NCBI RefSeq assembly: GCF_031453995.1
Contig: NZ_JAVDPZ010000003.1
Span: forward strand, 124,001-188,000
Source: Nitrobacter vulgaris
GTDB lineage: Bacteria > Pseudomonadota > Alphaproteobacteria > Rhizobiales > Xanthobacteraceae
Direction of reading: 5' to 3'
DNA length: 64,000 nucleotides
Part shown: positions 43,090 to 50,363 of the stretch, piece by piece
Layout: every line of letters starts with the position of its first letter
How positions within the stretch are numbered: position 1 is the first letter of the stretch
Translations under genes and position numbers: made by a program
The notes under the pieces: model-generated
What the model saw: only the letters and a program-made list of their open reading frames with translations
What the model was told of the DNA's origin: nothing
The model's database searches: none

Positions 43090-44940
43090 CTAGCGGCTAT
43101 AGCCGTTGGCGCGGGAATAAACCGAACGGTTTTCCTGCACGGACCGGCTGTCCGAGCTGGTGCCTCGTTTACTCACCGCGGGTTTGCCGGGTTCGATATT
43201 TTCGAGAAAGACGGGCTCGGAAAAATAGAAGCCCTGCGCATATTTTATCCGCGTCGCTGCCTGCAAATAAGCGAGCTCCTCGAATTTCTCGACGCCTTCC
43301 GCGATCACCGCCATTCCCAAGGCATCGCCGAGAGATTCAATCGCCTTGAGGATACCCTGGCTGCGCGGACGCTTGTGGATATCGACGATGAACGACCGGT
43401 CAATCTTGATTTCATCAGCGGTGATATCGGCGAGGGCCGACAGAGACGAATATCCGATCCCGAAATCATCGATGGAGATTTTGACGCCTAGCCTTCGCAG
43501 GACTGGCAGAATCTCCGTCTGGAACCGGGTTTTCGCCACGAACGCATCTTCGGTGACCTCGACGATGAATCGCGTTGCGCAACCGGTCTTCTCCAGCGCC
43601 CGTGCGAAGGATGTCATGAATACCACGTTGCCAGCCTGCTTGGCGGCGACGTTGATGCTAATGCTAACATCGGTGCCGAACGCATCGTCGATGAGATCGA
43701 TTGACCTCATGATTTCGGCCAGAACCAGATGCGTTAACTCATCGATCAAGCCGAGTTCAATCGCGAGATCAACGAACGTTCCAGGCGCCTGAATGATACC
43801 GTCATCATTGCGCAGCCGAACCAGCGCCTCAATGCCTTTGATCTGCTCGGTTCTGATGTCCACCTTAGGCTGGAACGCGCAACAGAACCGCTTGTCGAGA
43901 ATCGCGAGCCGCAACGATTGCTCGATCTTCATTCGGGTCAATGCCTCGTGCTGCATTCCGGAATCAAAGATGGCGGCTCCGCCCTTTGTGTCGTTCTTGA
44001 TCTGATACATCGCGGTGTCGGCGTTCTGCCGCAGAACCTCATAAGTGTCGCCGTGATCCGGATAGATGCTCACTCCGATCGATGCGGACGCGAACAGTTC
44101 CGATCCGTCGATGAAAAATGGCGCCTTAAGCCGCTGCAATAGAAATTCAATGTATTCGGCGAGCTCGGCGTCGCTTTGGACCGGGTTGAGCAGGAGCAGA
44201 AACTCGTCGCCGCTGATCCGGGAGAGCATATCGGTAGCACGTAGGCCGAGGTCCAAGCGTCTGGCAACTTCGATCAGAAGCCCGTCACCGGATGCATGGC
44301 CGTAGTAGTCGTTGATGTGTTTGAAGTTGTCGATGTCGAGAAACGCCACCGCAAATCTAACGGAATGTTCCCCCTCGCGGATGAGGCTGTTGGCGTGCTG
44401 TTCGATGACGCGCCGGGTCGGCAAGCCCGTCAGCTCGTCATAATACGCACAACGAAAAAGCTCTTCCTCAACGGCCTTTTGACGGCTGATATCAACCGAG
44501 CTCGACAACACAAGCTTTCTGTTCGAAATCACGACAGGCTCATGCGTCGTCAGAAAGATCTTCGTCGCATGATCCGTTCGAATGTACTCTTCGGATATCC
44601 TGCTCCCGCCCGATTGCAGAACCCCGCGAGCGAGATTTATGCGATCATTCAACTCTTTTGACGGGAGCGGCGCACCTGACACCGTTCCGACGATGTCCCG
44701 CGCCGGCACATTGAACTGGGCCACGGCGGCCGCGTTCACGAACACGAAGTTTCCCTGCTCGTCCTGAACCGTCACGGCTGTCGGAAGCGATCTAACAACT
44801 TCAATCAGGAAATTCAGTCGCGAGGAATCCCTTATCTCGAGCGGGAAGTCATTTCGGCTGGCCTCCAGTCCATCGGGAGGTCTCGGTCCACTCTCACTGG
44901 CGACAACAGAAAATTCGTTTCGCTCAGGCGTACCGGACAT
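43090..44940 (-). CDS. PAS-GGDEF-EAL cyclic-di-GMP signalling protein
   Basis: A protein of 616 residues without membrane segments. A PAS domain (about residues 40-155) contains TAVTVQDEQGNFVFVNAAAV and ends in the VDISRQKAVEEELF linker. The GGDEF domain (about 165-330) has LTGLPTRR, DIDNFKHIND and SGDEF in place of GGDEF, so cyclase activity is doubtful, although GTP binding may remain. The EAL domain (about 345-595) has EALVRLR, DDFGIGYSSLSA and KIDRSFIVDI, the residues expected for phosphodiesterase activity. A second ATG six codons upstream (44958) is possible. It stands alone between the GH15 gene and the nirK region. Confidence 0.92.
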   Translation of the reverse strand: MSGTPERNEFSVVASESGPRPPDGLEASRNDFPLEIRDSSRLNFLIEVVRSLPTAVTVQDEQGNFVFVNAAAVAQFNVPARDIVGTVSGAPLPSKELNDRINLARGVLQSGGSRISEEYIRTDHATKIFLTTHEPVVISNRKLVLSSSVDISRQKAVEEELFRCAYYDELTGLPTRRVIEQHANSLIREGEHSVRFAVAFLDIDNFKHINDYYGHASGDGLLIEVARRLDLGLRATDMLSRISGDEFLLLLNPVQSDAELAEYIEFLLQRLKAPFFIDGSELFASASIGVSIYPDHGDTYEVLRQNADTAMYQIKNDTKGGAAIFDSGMQHEALTRMKIEQSLRLAILDKRFCCAFQPKVDIRTEQIKGIEALVRLRNDDGIIQAPGTFVDLAIELGLIDELTHLVLAEIMRSIDLIDDAFGTDVSISINVAAKQAGNVVFMTSFARALEKTGCATRFIVEVTEDAFVAKTRFQTEILPVLRRLGVKISIDDFGIGYSSLSALADITADEIKIDRSFIVDIHKRPRSQGILKAIESLGDALGMAVIAEGVEKFEELAYLQAATRIKYAQGFYFSEPVFLENIEPGKPAVSKRGTSSDSRSVQENRSVYSRANGYSR

Positions 44941-45370
44941 GGACTTCCCAACCTTCACCGCGTCTGAAAGGGGAAACTACCGGACTTTCAGGCTCTTGCG
45001 GGCAGCAACGGTGGTCGCGGTCAAATACAGCGCGTCACCTTCTGCCTTCACAAGAAGGAATACTCCCCCACGTTGTAGGTTTAGTTAAATCCGACGCATA
45101 AACACGGCCGCACTTTCCACACCAAATGCAGCGCCGCTCATATCAGCTTCGTTATATTGTTACCAATGCATGAACCGGGGTACTAAATTCTCCGTTCCGA
45201 AGACCGAGCTCTGCGCTCGCGATAATTAAGAGAAGAATTGACGCCACGAGCGGGATTTACGGAGCTATTGAACAGATACAGCTCATACTTTACCCAGGTT
45301 TCGCCTGATTTTGCGTCCGGAAAAACCTTTGGCGTGGAGCGCCGATGACGCTCCACGCCAAAGCCAAACA
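44941..45370. other. Intergenic region between the PAS-GGDEF-EAL gene and nirK
   Basis: A 430-base gap. Its right end carries the nirK terminator. The PAS-GGDEF-EAL promoter should lie in the first ~150 bases. No gene or clear repeat was seen in the rest, which is more AT-rich than the surrounding coding DNA. Confidence 0.5.
45321..45363 (-). terminator. Rho-independent terminator after nirK
   Basis: On the minus strand a stem CTTTGGCGTGGAGC / GCTCCACGCCAAAG is followed by GGTTTTT, 8 bases after the nirK stop. Confidence 0.85.
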
Positions 45371-46321
45371 TCAGCGCACGAGGATCTTGTCTCCCCGACC
45401 CATTGAGGGATCAGCCTTATTGCTGATCATGAGGATCGCGATGCCGCCAGTAAGCGCGGCGCGCATAGAGTGATCCACCAGCGCATACGCGCCTTCCTTC
45501 GGTGAAATGAGATCGAAGGTCGCCGCGTCACCCGGCGCCAAGGTATAATTCTGCATCCCAACCATCATATTCTTGGGATTGCCCGAGGGATACACCCTGT
45601 CCCAGATGCCAGCGATCGGATGAAATCCGGAAAATTCGTTGGGACCAGCATTAACCATATAGACGCGCACGCGCTCGCCCGGCTTGGCCTCGAGAGTTTG
45701 CGTCGCATGTTCATCATGCACCGGGTCATACTGGAACGGCACGGCGTTGAAGGCGTTACGCTTCCACTTGTTCGCCATCATGCTGTCGACATCTTCGGGA
45801 TTCTCGAACATCTGATGCTCGATCAGGACATATTCACGGTCAGCTTTGGGCATCGCATTAGGGTCTTTCGGATCGATGATGACCACTCCGAACATGCCCC
45901 GGGCGATGTGCTGAATCATCGGATCAGATCCGCAATGATAGAAGAACACGCCTGGATGTTCCGGAACGTACGAAAAGGTCTTGGTCTCGCCGGGTTTGAT
46001 CGATGCAAAATCCGTCAGAACATCCGAGCGCGCGGAGTGCATGTCGATCGAATGCGATTTCTTGTTCGCGGCATCGTTTTTCAAAGTGAACTCGATGGTG
46101 TCGCCTTCTGTGGCCCGGATCACCGGACCGGGAACCTGACCGTTGAAGGTCCAGGCGGCTACGGTGTTGCCCTGGTTATCAAGCGGGACCGTCGTTTCCT
46201 TGGCTACCAATTCGATCTTGACGGTCTTGGCCTGCGCCGTGGCGATCGCGGCGCCGAAAAGAACCATGACTGCTGCCATGCTCCCCACGATGGCGCTGTT
46301 CTTCAAATGTGCGGTGGTCAT
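45371..46321 (-). CDS. nirK: Copper-containing nitrite reductase, AniA-like class
   Basis: A 316-residue two-cupredoxin enzyme that reduces nitrite to nitric oxide in the periplasm. The ATG at 46321 has an AAGGGGAGA ribosome site and starts a good signal peptide (AAVMVLFGAAIATAQA); upstream in-frame codons are not needed. Type 1 copper ligands are in HCGSDPMIQHIARGM, with His, Cys, His and Met. The type 2 site and catalytic residues are in SIDMHSAR (Asp and His), SGFHPIAG (His and Ile) and LVDHSMRAA (His). All key residues are present. It is the last gene of the ncgABC-nirK operon, an arrangement known from Nitrosomonas, so it probably handles nitrite or NO stress. Confidence 0.93.
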   Translation of the reverse strand: MTTAHLKNSAIVGSMAAVMVLFGAAIATAQAKTVKIELVAKETTVPLDNQGNTVAAWTFNGQVPGPVIRATEGDTIEFTLKNDAANKKSHSIDMHSARSDVLTDFASIKPGETKTFSYVPEHPGVFFYHCGSDPMIQHIARGMFGVVIIDPKDPNAMPKADREYVLIEHQMFENPEDVDSMMANKWKRNAFNAVPFQYDPVHDEHATQTLEAKPGERVRVYMVNAGPNEFSGFHPIAGIWDRVYPSGNPKNMMVGMQNYTLAPGDAATFDLISPKEGAYALVDHSMRAALTGGIAILMISNKADPSMGRGDKILVR

Positions 46322-46368
46322 TGAAATCGGTCTCCCCTTCATGATTTGGTATGGCTTTCTTGTTGAAT

Positions 46369-46728
46369 CTATTTGCCGCATTTGCAGACCTGCCGCAGAT
46401 ACTTGACCAAGCCTGTGATCTGCTCTTCGGACAGGACGTGACCCCAGGTTGGCATCAGCACCGACTTGTTGACGGCAAGCCCGCCTTCTTTGATGGCTTT
46501 GAACAGTTCATCATCTGGTGTGTCGCCCATACTTTTTGCGTCGGTGTGATCCCGCGGCTTCACGGAAAGAGCGGGCACGTTGATCCCCGTCCCGTTGCGC
46601 TGGAGGCCGTGACATTGCACGCAATAGATCCCATAAATCTGCTCGATCGACTGATCGGCATGGCTTGTCGATGACACGAGCAGCAGGACCAGACCGGCAA
46701 AAGCCGCCAACGTTTGTGTTTTCATCAC
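46369..46728 (-). CDS. ncgC: Monoheme cytochrome c of the nirK operon
   Basis: A 119-residue exported class I cytochrome c. A signal peptide ends near TSHA, the heme motif CVQCH is at about residues 36-40, and VLMPTWG near 91-97 gives the Met ligand. The protein ends with the LVKYLRQVCKCGK segment, which has two extra Cys. In Nitrosomonas europaea the equivalent gene is ncgC, between the diheme cytochrome and nirK. It overlaps ncgB by four bases and is expected to pass electrons in the periplasm, perhaps to NirK. Confidence 0.9.
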   Translation of the reverse strand: MMKTQTLAAFAGLVLLLVSSTSHADQSIEQIYGIYCVQCHGLQRNGTGINVPALSVKPRDHTDAKSMGDTPDDELFKAIKEGGLAVNKSVLMPTWGHVLSEEQITGLVKYLRQVCKCGK

Positions 46729-47402
46729 TTGTCTCCTTGGCTCAATTGAACCAGAAACGCGGTCAGTCGCTGGATATCCTGATCCTTCAGATTCGACGTC
46801 GGCATCCAGATATGCGGATCGAAACGCTGCGGATCTGCGGTATAGGCGGCAATGAAATCCGCTTGCAGTCGTGCGCCGGCATCGGTCAATCGCGGCCCCG
46901 AGAGGCCCCCTTCTCCTTTTTCGCCCTGGTGGCAGGCGACGCAGCCGCGAAACTTGACGAACGCAAGCGCACCCATCCGTGCGCCTTTCATTTCACCCTT
47001 AAAAATGCCTGCCGGAACGAGATCTGCGGGAGCCTTCAAAGCCATCAGTGCTTCCGCGGCAGCCTCGGCATCGGCCTTCTTTAGCTTCGGGTGAGCAATG
47101 ATCTTGGACGGATCGGGCACATCGTTCTTGTCGCCCTTCTTGACCATGTTGAAATACGGGTAACCGGCGGGACGTATCGGCTTGGGATCCTGCAACCAGG
47201 AAACCAGCCATTCTTTCTTGAACTTGCTACCCGCAAACCAAAGGTCGGGACCTTTGCGCGTCAGCAACCTGTCAAGCGAAGCATCGCTCGGTTTAACCAG
47301 CGCATGACAACCGGAACAGCTCTGATCAAGTTTGTCGGCGGCGCTTGCGCTGCTCAGTAATGCCGCGGTCAAGCCCGCGACGGCGAGCAAAAGCCCTTTC
47401 AT
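46725..47402 (-). CDS. ncgB: Diheme cytochrome c of the nirK operon
   Basis: A 225-residue exported cytochrome. The ATG at 47402 starts a signal peptide (MKGLLLAVAGLTAALLSSAS), chosen over an upstream Met with no signal-like features. Two heme motifs are visible, CSGCH near residues 29-33 and CVACH near 153-157, with MPTSNLKDQDI supplying a Met near the end. In the Nitrosomonas operon the same position is held by ncgB. It is 23 bases after ncgA and overlaps ncgC. Confidence 0.9.
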   Translation of the reverse strand: MKGLLLAVAGLTAALLSSASAADKLDQSCSGCHALVKPSDASLDRLLTRKGPDLWFAGSKFKKEWLVSWLQDPKPIRPAGYPYFNMVKKGDKNDVPDPSKIIAHPKLKKADAEAAAEALMALKAPADLVPAGIFKGEMKGARMGALAFVKFRGCVACHQGEKGEGGLSGPRLTDAGARLQADFIAAYTADPQRFDPHIWMPTSNLKDQDIQRLTAFLVQLSQGDK

Positions 47403-47425
47403 GTCGACTCTCCTTTCGATTGAAT

Positions 47426-48502
47426 TCAGGGCGCGGGATCGCCTTTGAAGGCAGGGCTCTCGTGCATATCGAGCGGCTTCTTCATCGATTCCTCGTAGTA
47501 AAAATCGGGCACGAACTCCTTGTTCTTCCATTTGTAGAAAGACTGATCCTTCAACGGGATTTCCTCATACTCGATAGTGGTCATCATGCCGCCCATCGGA
47601 GAACTGCCATTCGTGGTGTGCTTGTCGATGTGATCGTGCACCATCCAGATGCCGGGATTGTCGGCGCGCAGAATCAGGTCATAGCGCTCACCCGGACCGA
47701 ACAGGATCGTGTCGGCGAGGTAGGGATTGGCGAGGGGCCGGCCATCTTTGGCGTAAACCTCGAAGAGATGACCGTGGATGTGAATGGAATGCAGTTCGTC
47801 GCCGGCGCCGATCAAGCGGATGCGAACGACATCACCCTCCTTGATCCGCAACGGTTGAGTGTCCGGGTAAGCCTTGCCGTTGATGGTGAAGAAATCCGGC
47901 ACATCACCAGGAACGCCGCCATAGCCGGGCTTCTTCGCCCAGGCTGACGCCCAACTGGAAAACATCATGATGTAATCTTTGGTGACTTCTTTCTCGACCG
48001 GCGGCGGATCTTTCGGATCGATGATAAAAGGACCCCACATGCCGCGCATGGCAACGTGCTCGTTGACGTTGACGTGACAGTGGTACCACATGGTGCCGGA
48101 CGGTTCGGCCTTGAAGCGATAGGTGAAGGTCTCGCCCGGAGGAATTGCCGGTTGCGTGACGTCGGGCACGCCGTCGTTCTTCCAGGTGCCGCGCTGATAC
48201 AGGCCGTGCCAGTGAATCGTATGGGGCAACGTCGTCTGGTTTTCGATCTCGATCTCGACATCGTCGCCTTCCTTCACATGCAAAAGCGGCCCGGGGCTCT
48301 GGCCGTTGAACGAGAAGGCGTAGAAGGTCTGCTTGTCGACGAGCTTAAGGATCGTATCCTCGATGACCATCGAGAATTGCCTTGTCTCAGCAAGCGCGGT
48401 GCGCGGACTCACGATGCACAACGAGGCACTTGCAGCGAAAATGACTTTCACGAGATGCGCGCGCAGCGAACAGCGTTGCAGGATCATGGGAATAACATGC
48501 AT
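47426..48502 (-). CDS. ncgA: Multicopper oxidase of the nirK operon
   Basis: A 358-residue two-domain multicopper oxidase (BCO-like), first gene of the operon. The copper motifs are HTIHWHGLYQ near residue 93, MWYHCHVNVNEHVAMRGM near 138, HSIHIHGHLFEVY near 238 and MVHDHIDKH near 291. A signal peptide is present (KVIFAASASLCIVSPRTALA). The gene order here, multicopper oxidase, diheme cytochrome, monoheme cytochrome and nirK, equals ncgABC-nirK of Nitrosomonas europaea. The start is uncertain: ATG at 48502 or, five codons later, at 48487. An NsrR-like operator lies 178 bases upstream. Confidence 0.9.
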   Translation of the reverse strand: MHVIPMILQRCSLRAHLVKVIFAASASLCIVSPRTALAETRQFSMVIEDTILKLVDKQTFYAFSFNGQSPGPLLHVKEGDDVEIEIENQTTLPHTIHWHGLYQRGTWKNDGVPDVTQPAIPPGETFTYRFKAEPSGTMWYHCHVNVNEHVAMRGMWGPFIIDPKDPPPVEKEVTKDYIMMFSSWASAWAKKPGYGGVPGDVPDFFTINGKAYPDTQPLRIKEGDVVRIRLIGAGDELHSIHIHGHLFEVYAKDGRPLANPYLADTILFGPGERYDLILRADNPGIWMVHDHIDKHTTNGSSPMGGMMTTIEYEEIPLKDQSFYKWKNKEFVPDFYYEESMKKPLDMHESPAFKGDPAP

Positions 48503-48679
48503 TTCATATTGATGTTTTTCGATAAGCCACTACCAAGGCATAGGCGACGCGGAACGCTTATCCGTCAGGCGCCCGCTCATGCTGGAGCCGCCAATGCTGA
48601 ACAGTGCTCATGATCATGACGCGCGAACCCCAACCTCGAACTGACTACAATCGATAATTGCCATCTTCAGCTCCATAAA

Positions 48680-48698
48680 GCAATATTTAAAATTCATC
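48680..48698 (-). promoter_or_regulatory. Candidate NsrR operator upstream of ncgA
   Basis: On the minus strand the sequence is GATGAATTTTAAATATTGC. It matches 13 of 19 positions of the published NsrR consensus GATGYATTTMAAATRCATC, including GATG, ATTT and AAATR. It lies in the 299-base gap between ncgA and the CcmI-like gene. Confidence 0.5.
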
Positions 48699-48801
48699 TT
48701 TTAACAGTTCGCCAAGGCTGGGAAAACACACGACGACGATCGCATCCGCGTTGTGTACATTTCACAAAATGCGCGACGACGCCGATTACACTGCACAACG
48801 A

Positions 48802-49452
48802 CTACATCCCCGAGGTGCAAAGAGCTTGCAGCGTCAGTTGGCTGATGCCGACCTCTTCCGCCGCTCTCGGCATCACCGTCCATAGTCGATCATTCCAGGT
48901 CTGATCGTTTCCCACCGTCCGCATCAAGCCTACCCATTTGACCAATGCCGGCTTTGCCTTTCCGTTTTGCAGCAGCCACTGCCCGATATAGAATCGTGCG
49001 ATCAGATCGTTTGGATCGCCTCTGAGCGCGAACTCAAATTCCGACTTGGCTCGATCTGAAATCATGCCACCATCCGCCAGCGCGAGCGCTTCCCCCAATG
49101 CAACATGAAGCACGCTGTTGTCAGGATCACTTTCGATCGCGCGCTCAAGCACCGGAATACTGAAACGAGGAAACCCTAGTTGCAGCAATGTACCACCCAT
49201 GATCGCCCAGGGCTGGCTTGCGTGCTCCGCAGCCAGGAGCTTCGGCAAGTCGAGCAAGCCTTCAAGTGGTATCGGCAACGTCGTGGCCGCACTGTTCAGC
49301 GGAACGGTTATGTGGTGTGTGGTGAGAGGTGATTGATGCGTGAGCCAGACCGCGGCAGCTATACCAACCACAGCTCCCGCAGCCGAGGACGCAATGCACA
49401 GCTTTAACCAGCCTCTGGAGTAATGCGTTTGATTTGCAGGCGCTTTCCTCAT
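48802..49452 (-). CDS. CcmI/NrfG-like TPR protein, probable cytochrome c maturation factor
   Basis: A 216-residue protein with one N-terminal membrane segment (LKLCIASSAAGAVVGIAAAVW) and then helical repeats of the TPR type (about residues 95-190), including LLQLGFPRFSIPVLERAIES and ALALADGGMI. It resembles the C-terminal TPR half of CcmI or NrfG, which present apocytochromes to heme lyase. No other ccm genes are nearby. Its place between nsrR and the ncg operon suggests service to NcgB and NcgC. The ATG at 49452 is preferred over 49515, since the extra N-terminus overlaps an operator-like palindrome. Confidence 0.75.
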   Translation of the reverse strand: MRKAPANQTHYSRGWLKLCIASSAAGAVVGIAAAVWLTHQSPLTTHHITVPLNSAATTLPIPLEGLLDLPKLLAAEHASQPWAIMGGTLLQLGFPRFSIPVLERAIESDPDNSVLHVALGEALALADGGMISDRAKSEFEFALRGDPNDLIARFYIGQWLLQNGKAKPALVKWVGLMRTVGNDQTWNDRLWTVMPRAAEEVGISQLTLQALCTSGM

Positions 49453-49503
49453 GCCCCGGGCCGCGGATAGATCCAATCTTCTGACTCTCGTGCAATGTGG
49501 AAT

Positions 49504-49528
49504 AAACATGCACATATAATGTATGTTT
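49504..49528. promoter_or_regulatory. 25-bp palindrome upstream of the CcmI-like gene, NsrR-like
   Basis: An inverted repeat running AAACAT to ATGTTT. The inner 17 bases, ATGCACATATAATGTAT (49508-49524), match 13 of 17 positions of the NsrR consensus core. It lies 52 bases before the chosen start of the CcmI-like gene, a typical operator position. Confidence 0.5.
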
Positions 49529-49709
49529 GTATAGTCCCAAAATTCATGTGCAACAGCGACAGACGGTAGCAGGCCGATGCACGGCGCTCGGCGGTGTCCG
49601 ACTTTGCTTCAAATGAGGTGATATCGCTTCAACATTCAGGGCGCGGAGCTGAGCCGTCATGCGGCGGGCTGTTGTCGATATCCCAGGGCAATGATGGATC
49701 GCGCGCCGC

Positions 49710-50138
49710 TCAAGCAGCCGGTGGGGCCCCGAAATCTTTTGGGTTGAGAATGAGATCGGCGAGCGTATAGCGATCAAGCGTCGTGGTGAACGCTGTCAGC
49801 GCTTCCCTCAACGGTGCTCGCAACCGGCAGCTCGACGTGATTGGACAGCGGTTATTTGAGGAAAAGCATTCCACAAGCGCGAAATCCGGCTCGGTGGCGC
49901 ATAAAACGTCGCCGAGCTTGATCCGGTTCGGCCGTTTGGCAAGCATAAGCCCGCCAGATCTGCCACGTACGGCTTTGAGATAGCCCGCGCGCGTGAGTTG
50001 ATTTGCCACTTTCATGAGATGGGTGCGGGAGATTCCGTAAACGCTTGCGGTCTCTTCAATCGTGACCAGCCGATCACCATGGGTGGCCGCATACATCAGC
50101 AGTCGAAGAGTGTAGTCGAAAAAGCTTGTCAATCTCAT
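49710..50138 (-). CDS. nsrR: Rrf2-family NO-sensing repressor, NsrR-type
   Basis: A 142-residue winged-helix regulator starting MRLTSFFDYTLRLLMYAATH. The recognition region is YGISRTHLMKVANQLTRAGY, and RGRSGGLMLAKRP forms the wing. Three cysteines in CFSSNNRCPITSSC (about residues 91-104) match the Fe-S cluster pattern of NsrR, whose cluster is destroyed by nitric oxide. It is divergent from the Pha antiporter genes and lies beside the CcmI-like gene and ncgABC-nirK, its likely target set. Confidence 0.87.
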   Translation of the reverse strand: MRLTSFFDYTLRLLMYAATHGDRLVTIEETASVYGISRTHLMKVANQLTRAGYLKAVRGRSGGLMLAKRPNRIKLGDVLCATEPDFALVECFSSNNRCPITSSCRLRAPLREALTAFTTTLDRYTLADLILNPKDFGAPPAA

Positions 50139-50363
50139 CGGGGTCTCGCCGGCGGCACATCGCGTGATTCAGCGAAAAAAGATGAACCTGTCCGACGCCT
50201 TTCGCAAGTGTCGATACGTTGCATGAGAGCGGCAGGACGGAGCCTCTCGCCAGCCTTGGAGCCCCGCGACTCGACGCCAGCTTGCCTTCCCACCTGCAAA
50301 TCGACCATATCTTGTCCACGGCCGACATCACTGTCTGGAGTTCTCGTCCCGAAAAGGTCACGA
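50139..50363. promoter_or_regulatory. Divergent promoter region between nsrR and phaAB
   Basis: The 225-base gap must contain both promoters. No clear sigma-70 boxes were identified. An AAAGGT ribosome site lies six bases before the phaAB ATG. A half-site-like AAAGATGAA is present near 50180, too weak to call. Confidence 0.5.

Noticed and set aside
45150..45170. A GTTATATTGTTAC sequence resembling the Zur-like box at 26041
   Set aside because: One base is inserted so the symmetry is lost, and it is not in front of a metal-related gene.
45183..45371. A 62-residue frame downstream of nirK
   Set aside because: It covers the nirK terminator hairpin, has no ribosome site and no similarity.
48493..48510. 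ATGCATTT at the ncgA start as an NsrR half-site
   Set aside because: It overlaps the start codon and lacks the second half of the palindrome; the site at 48680 is better.
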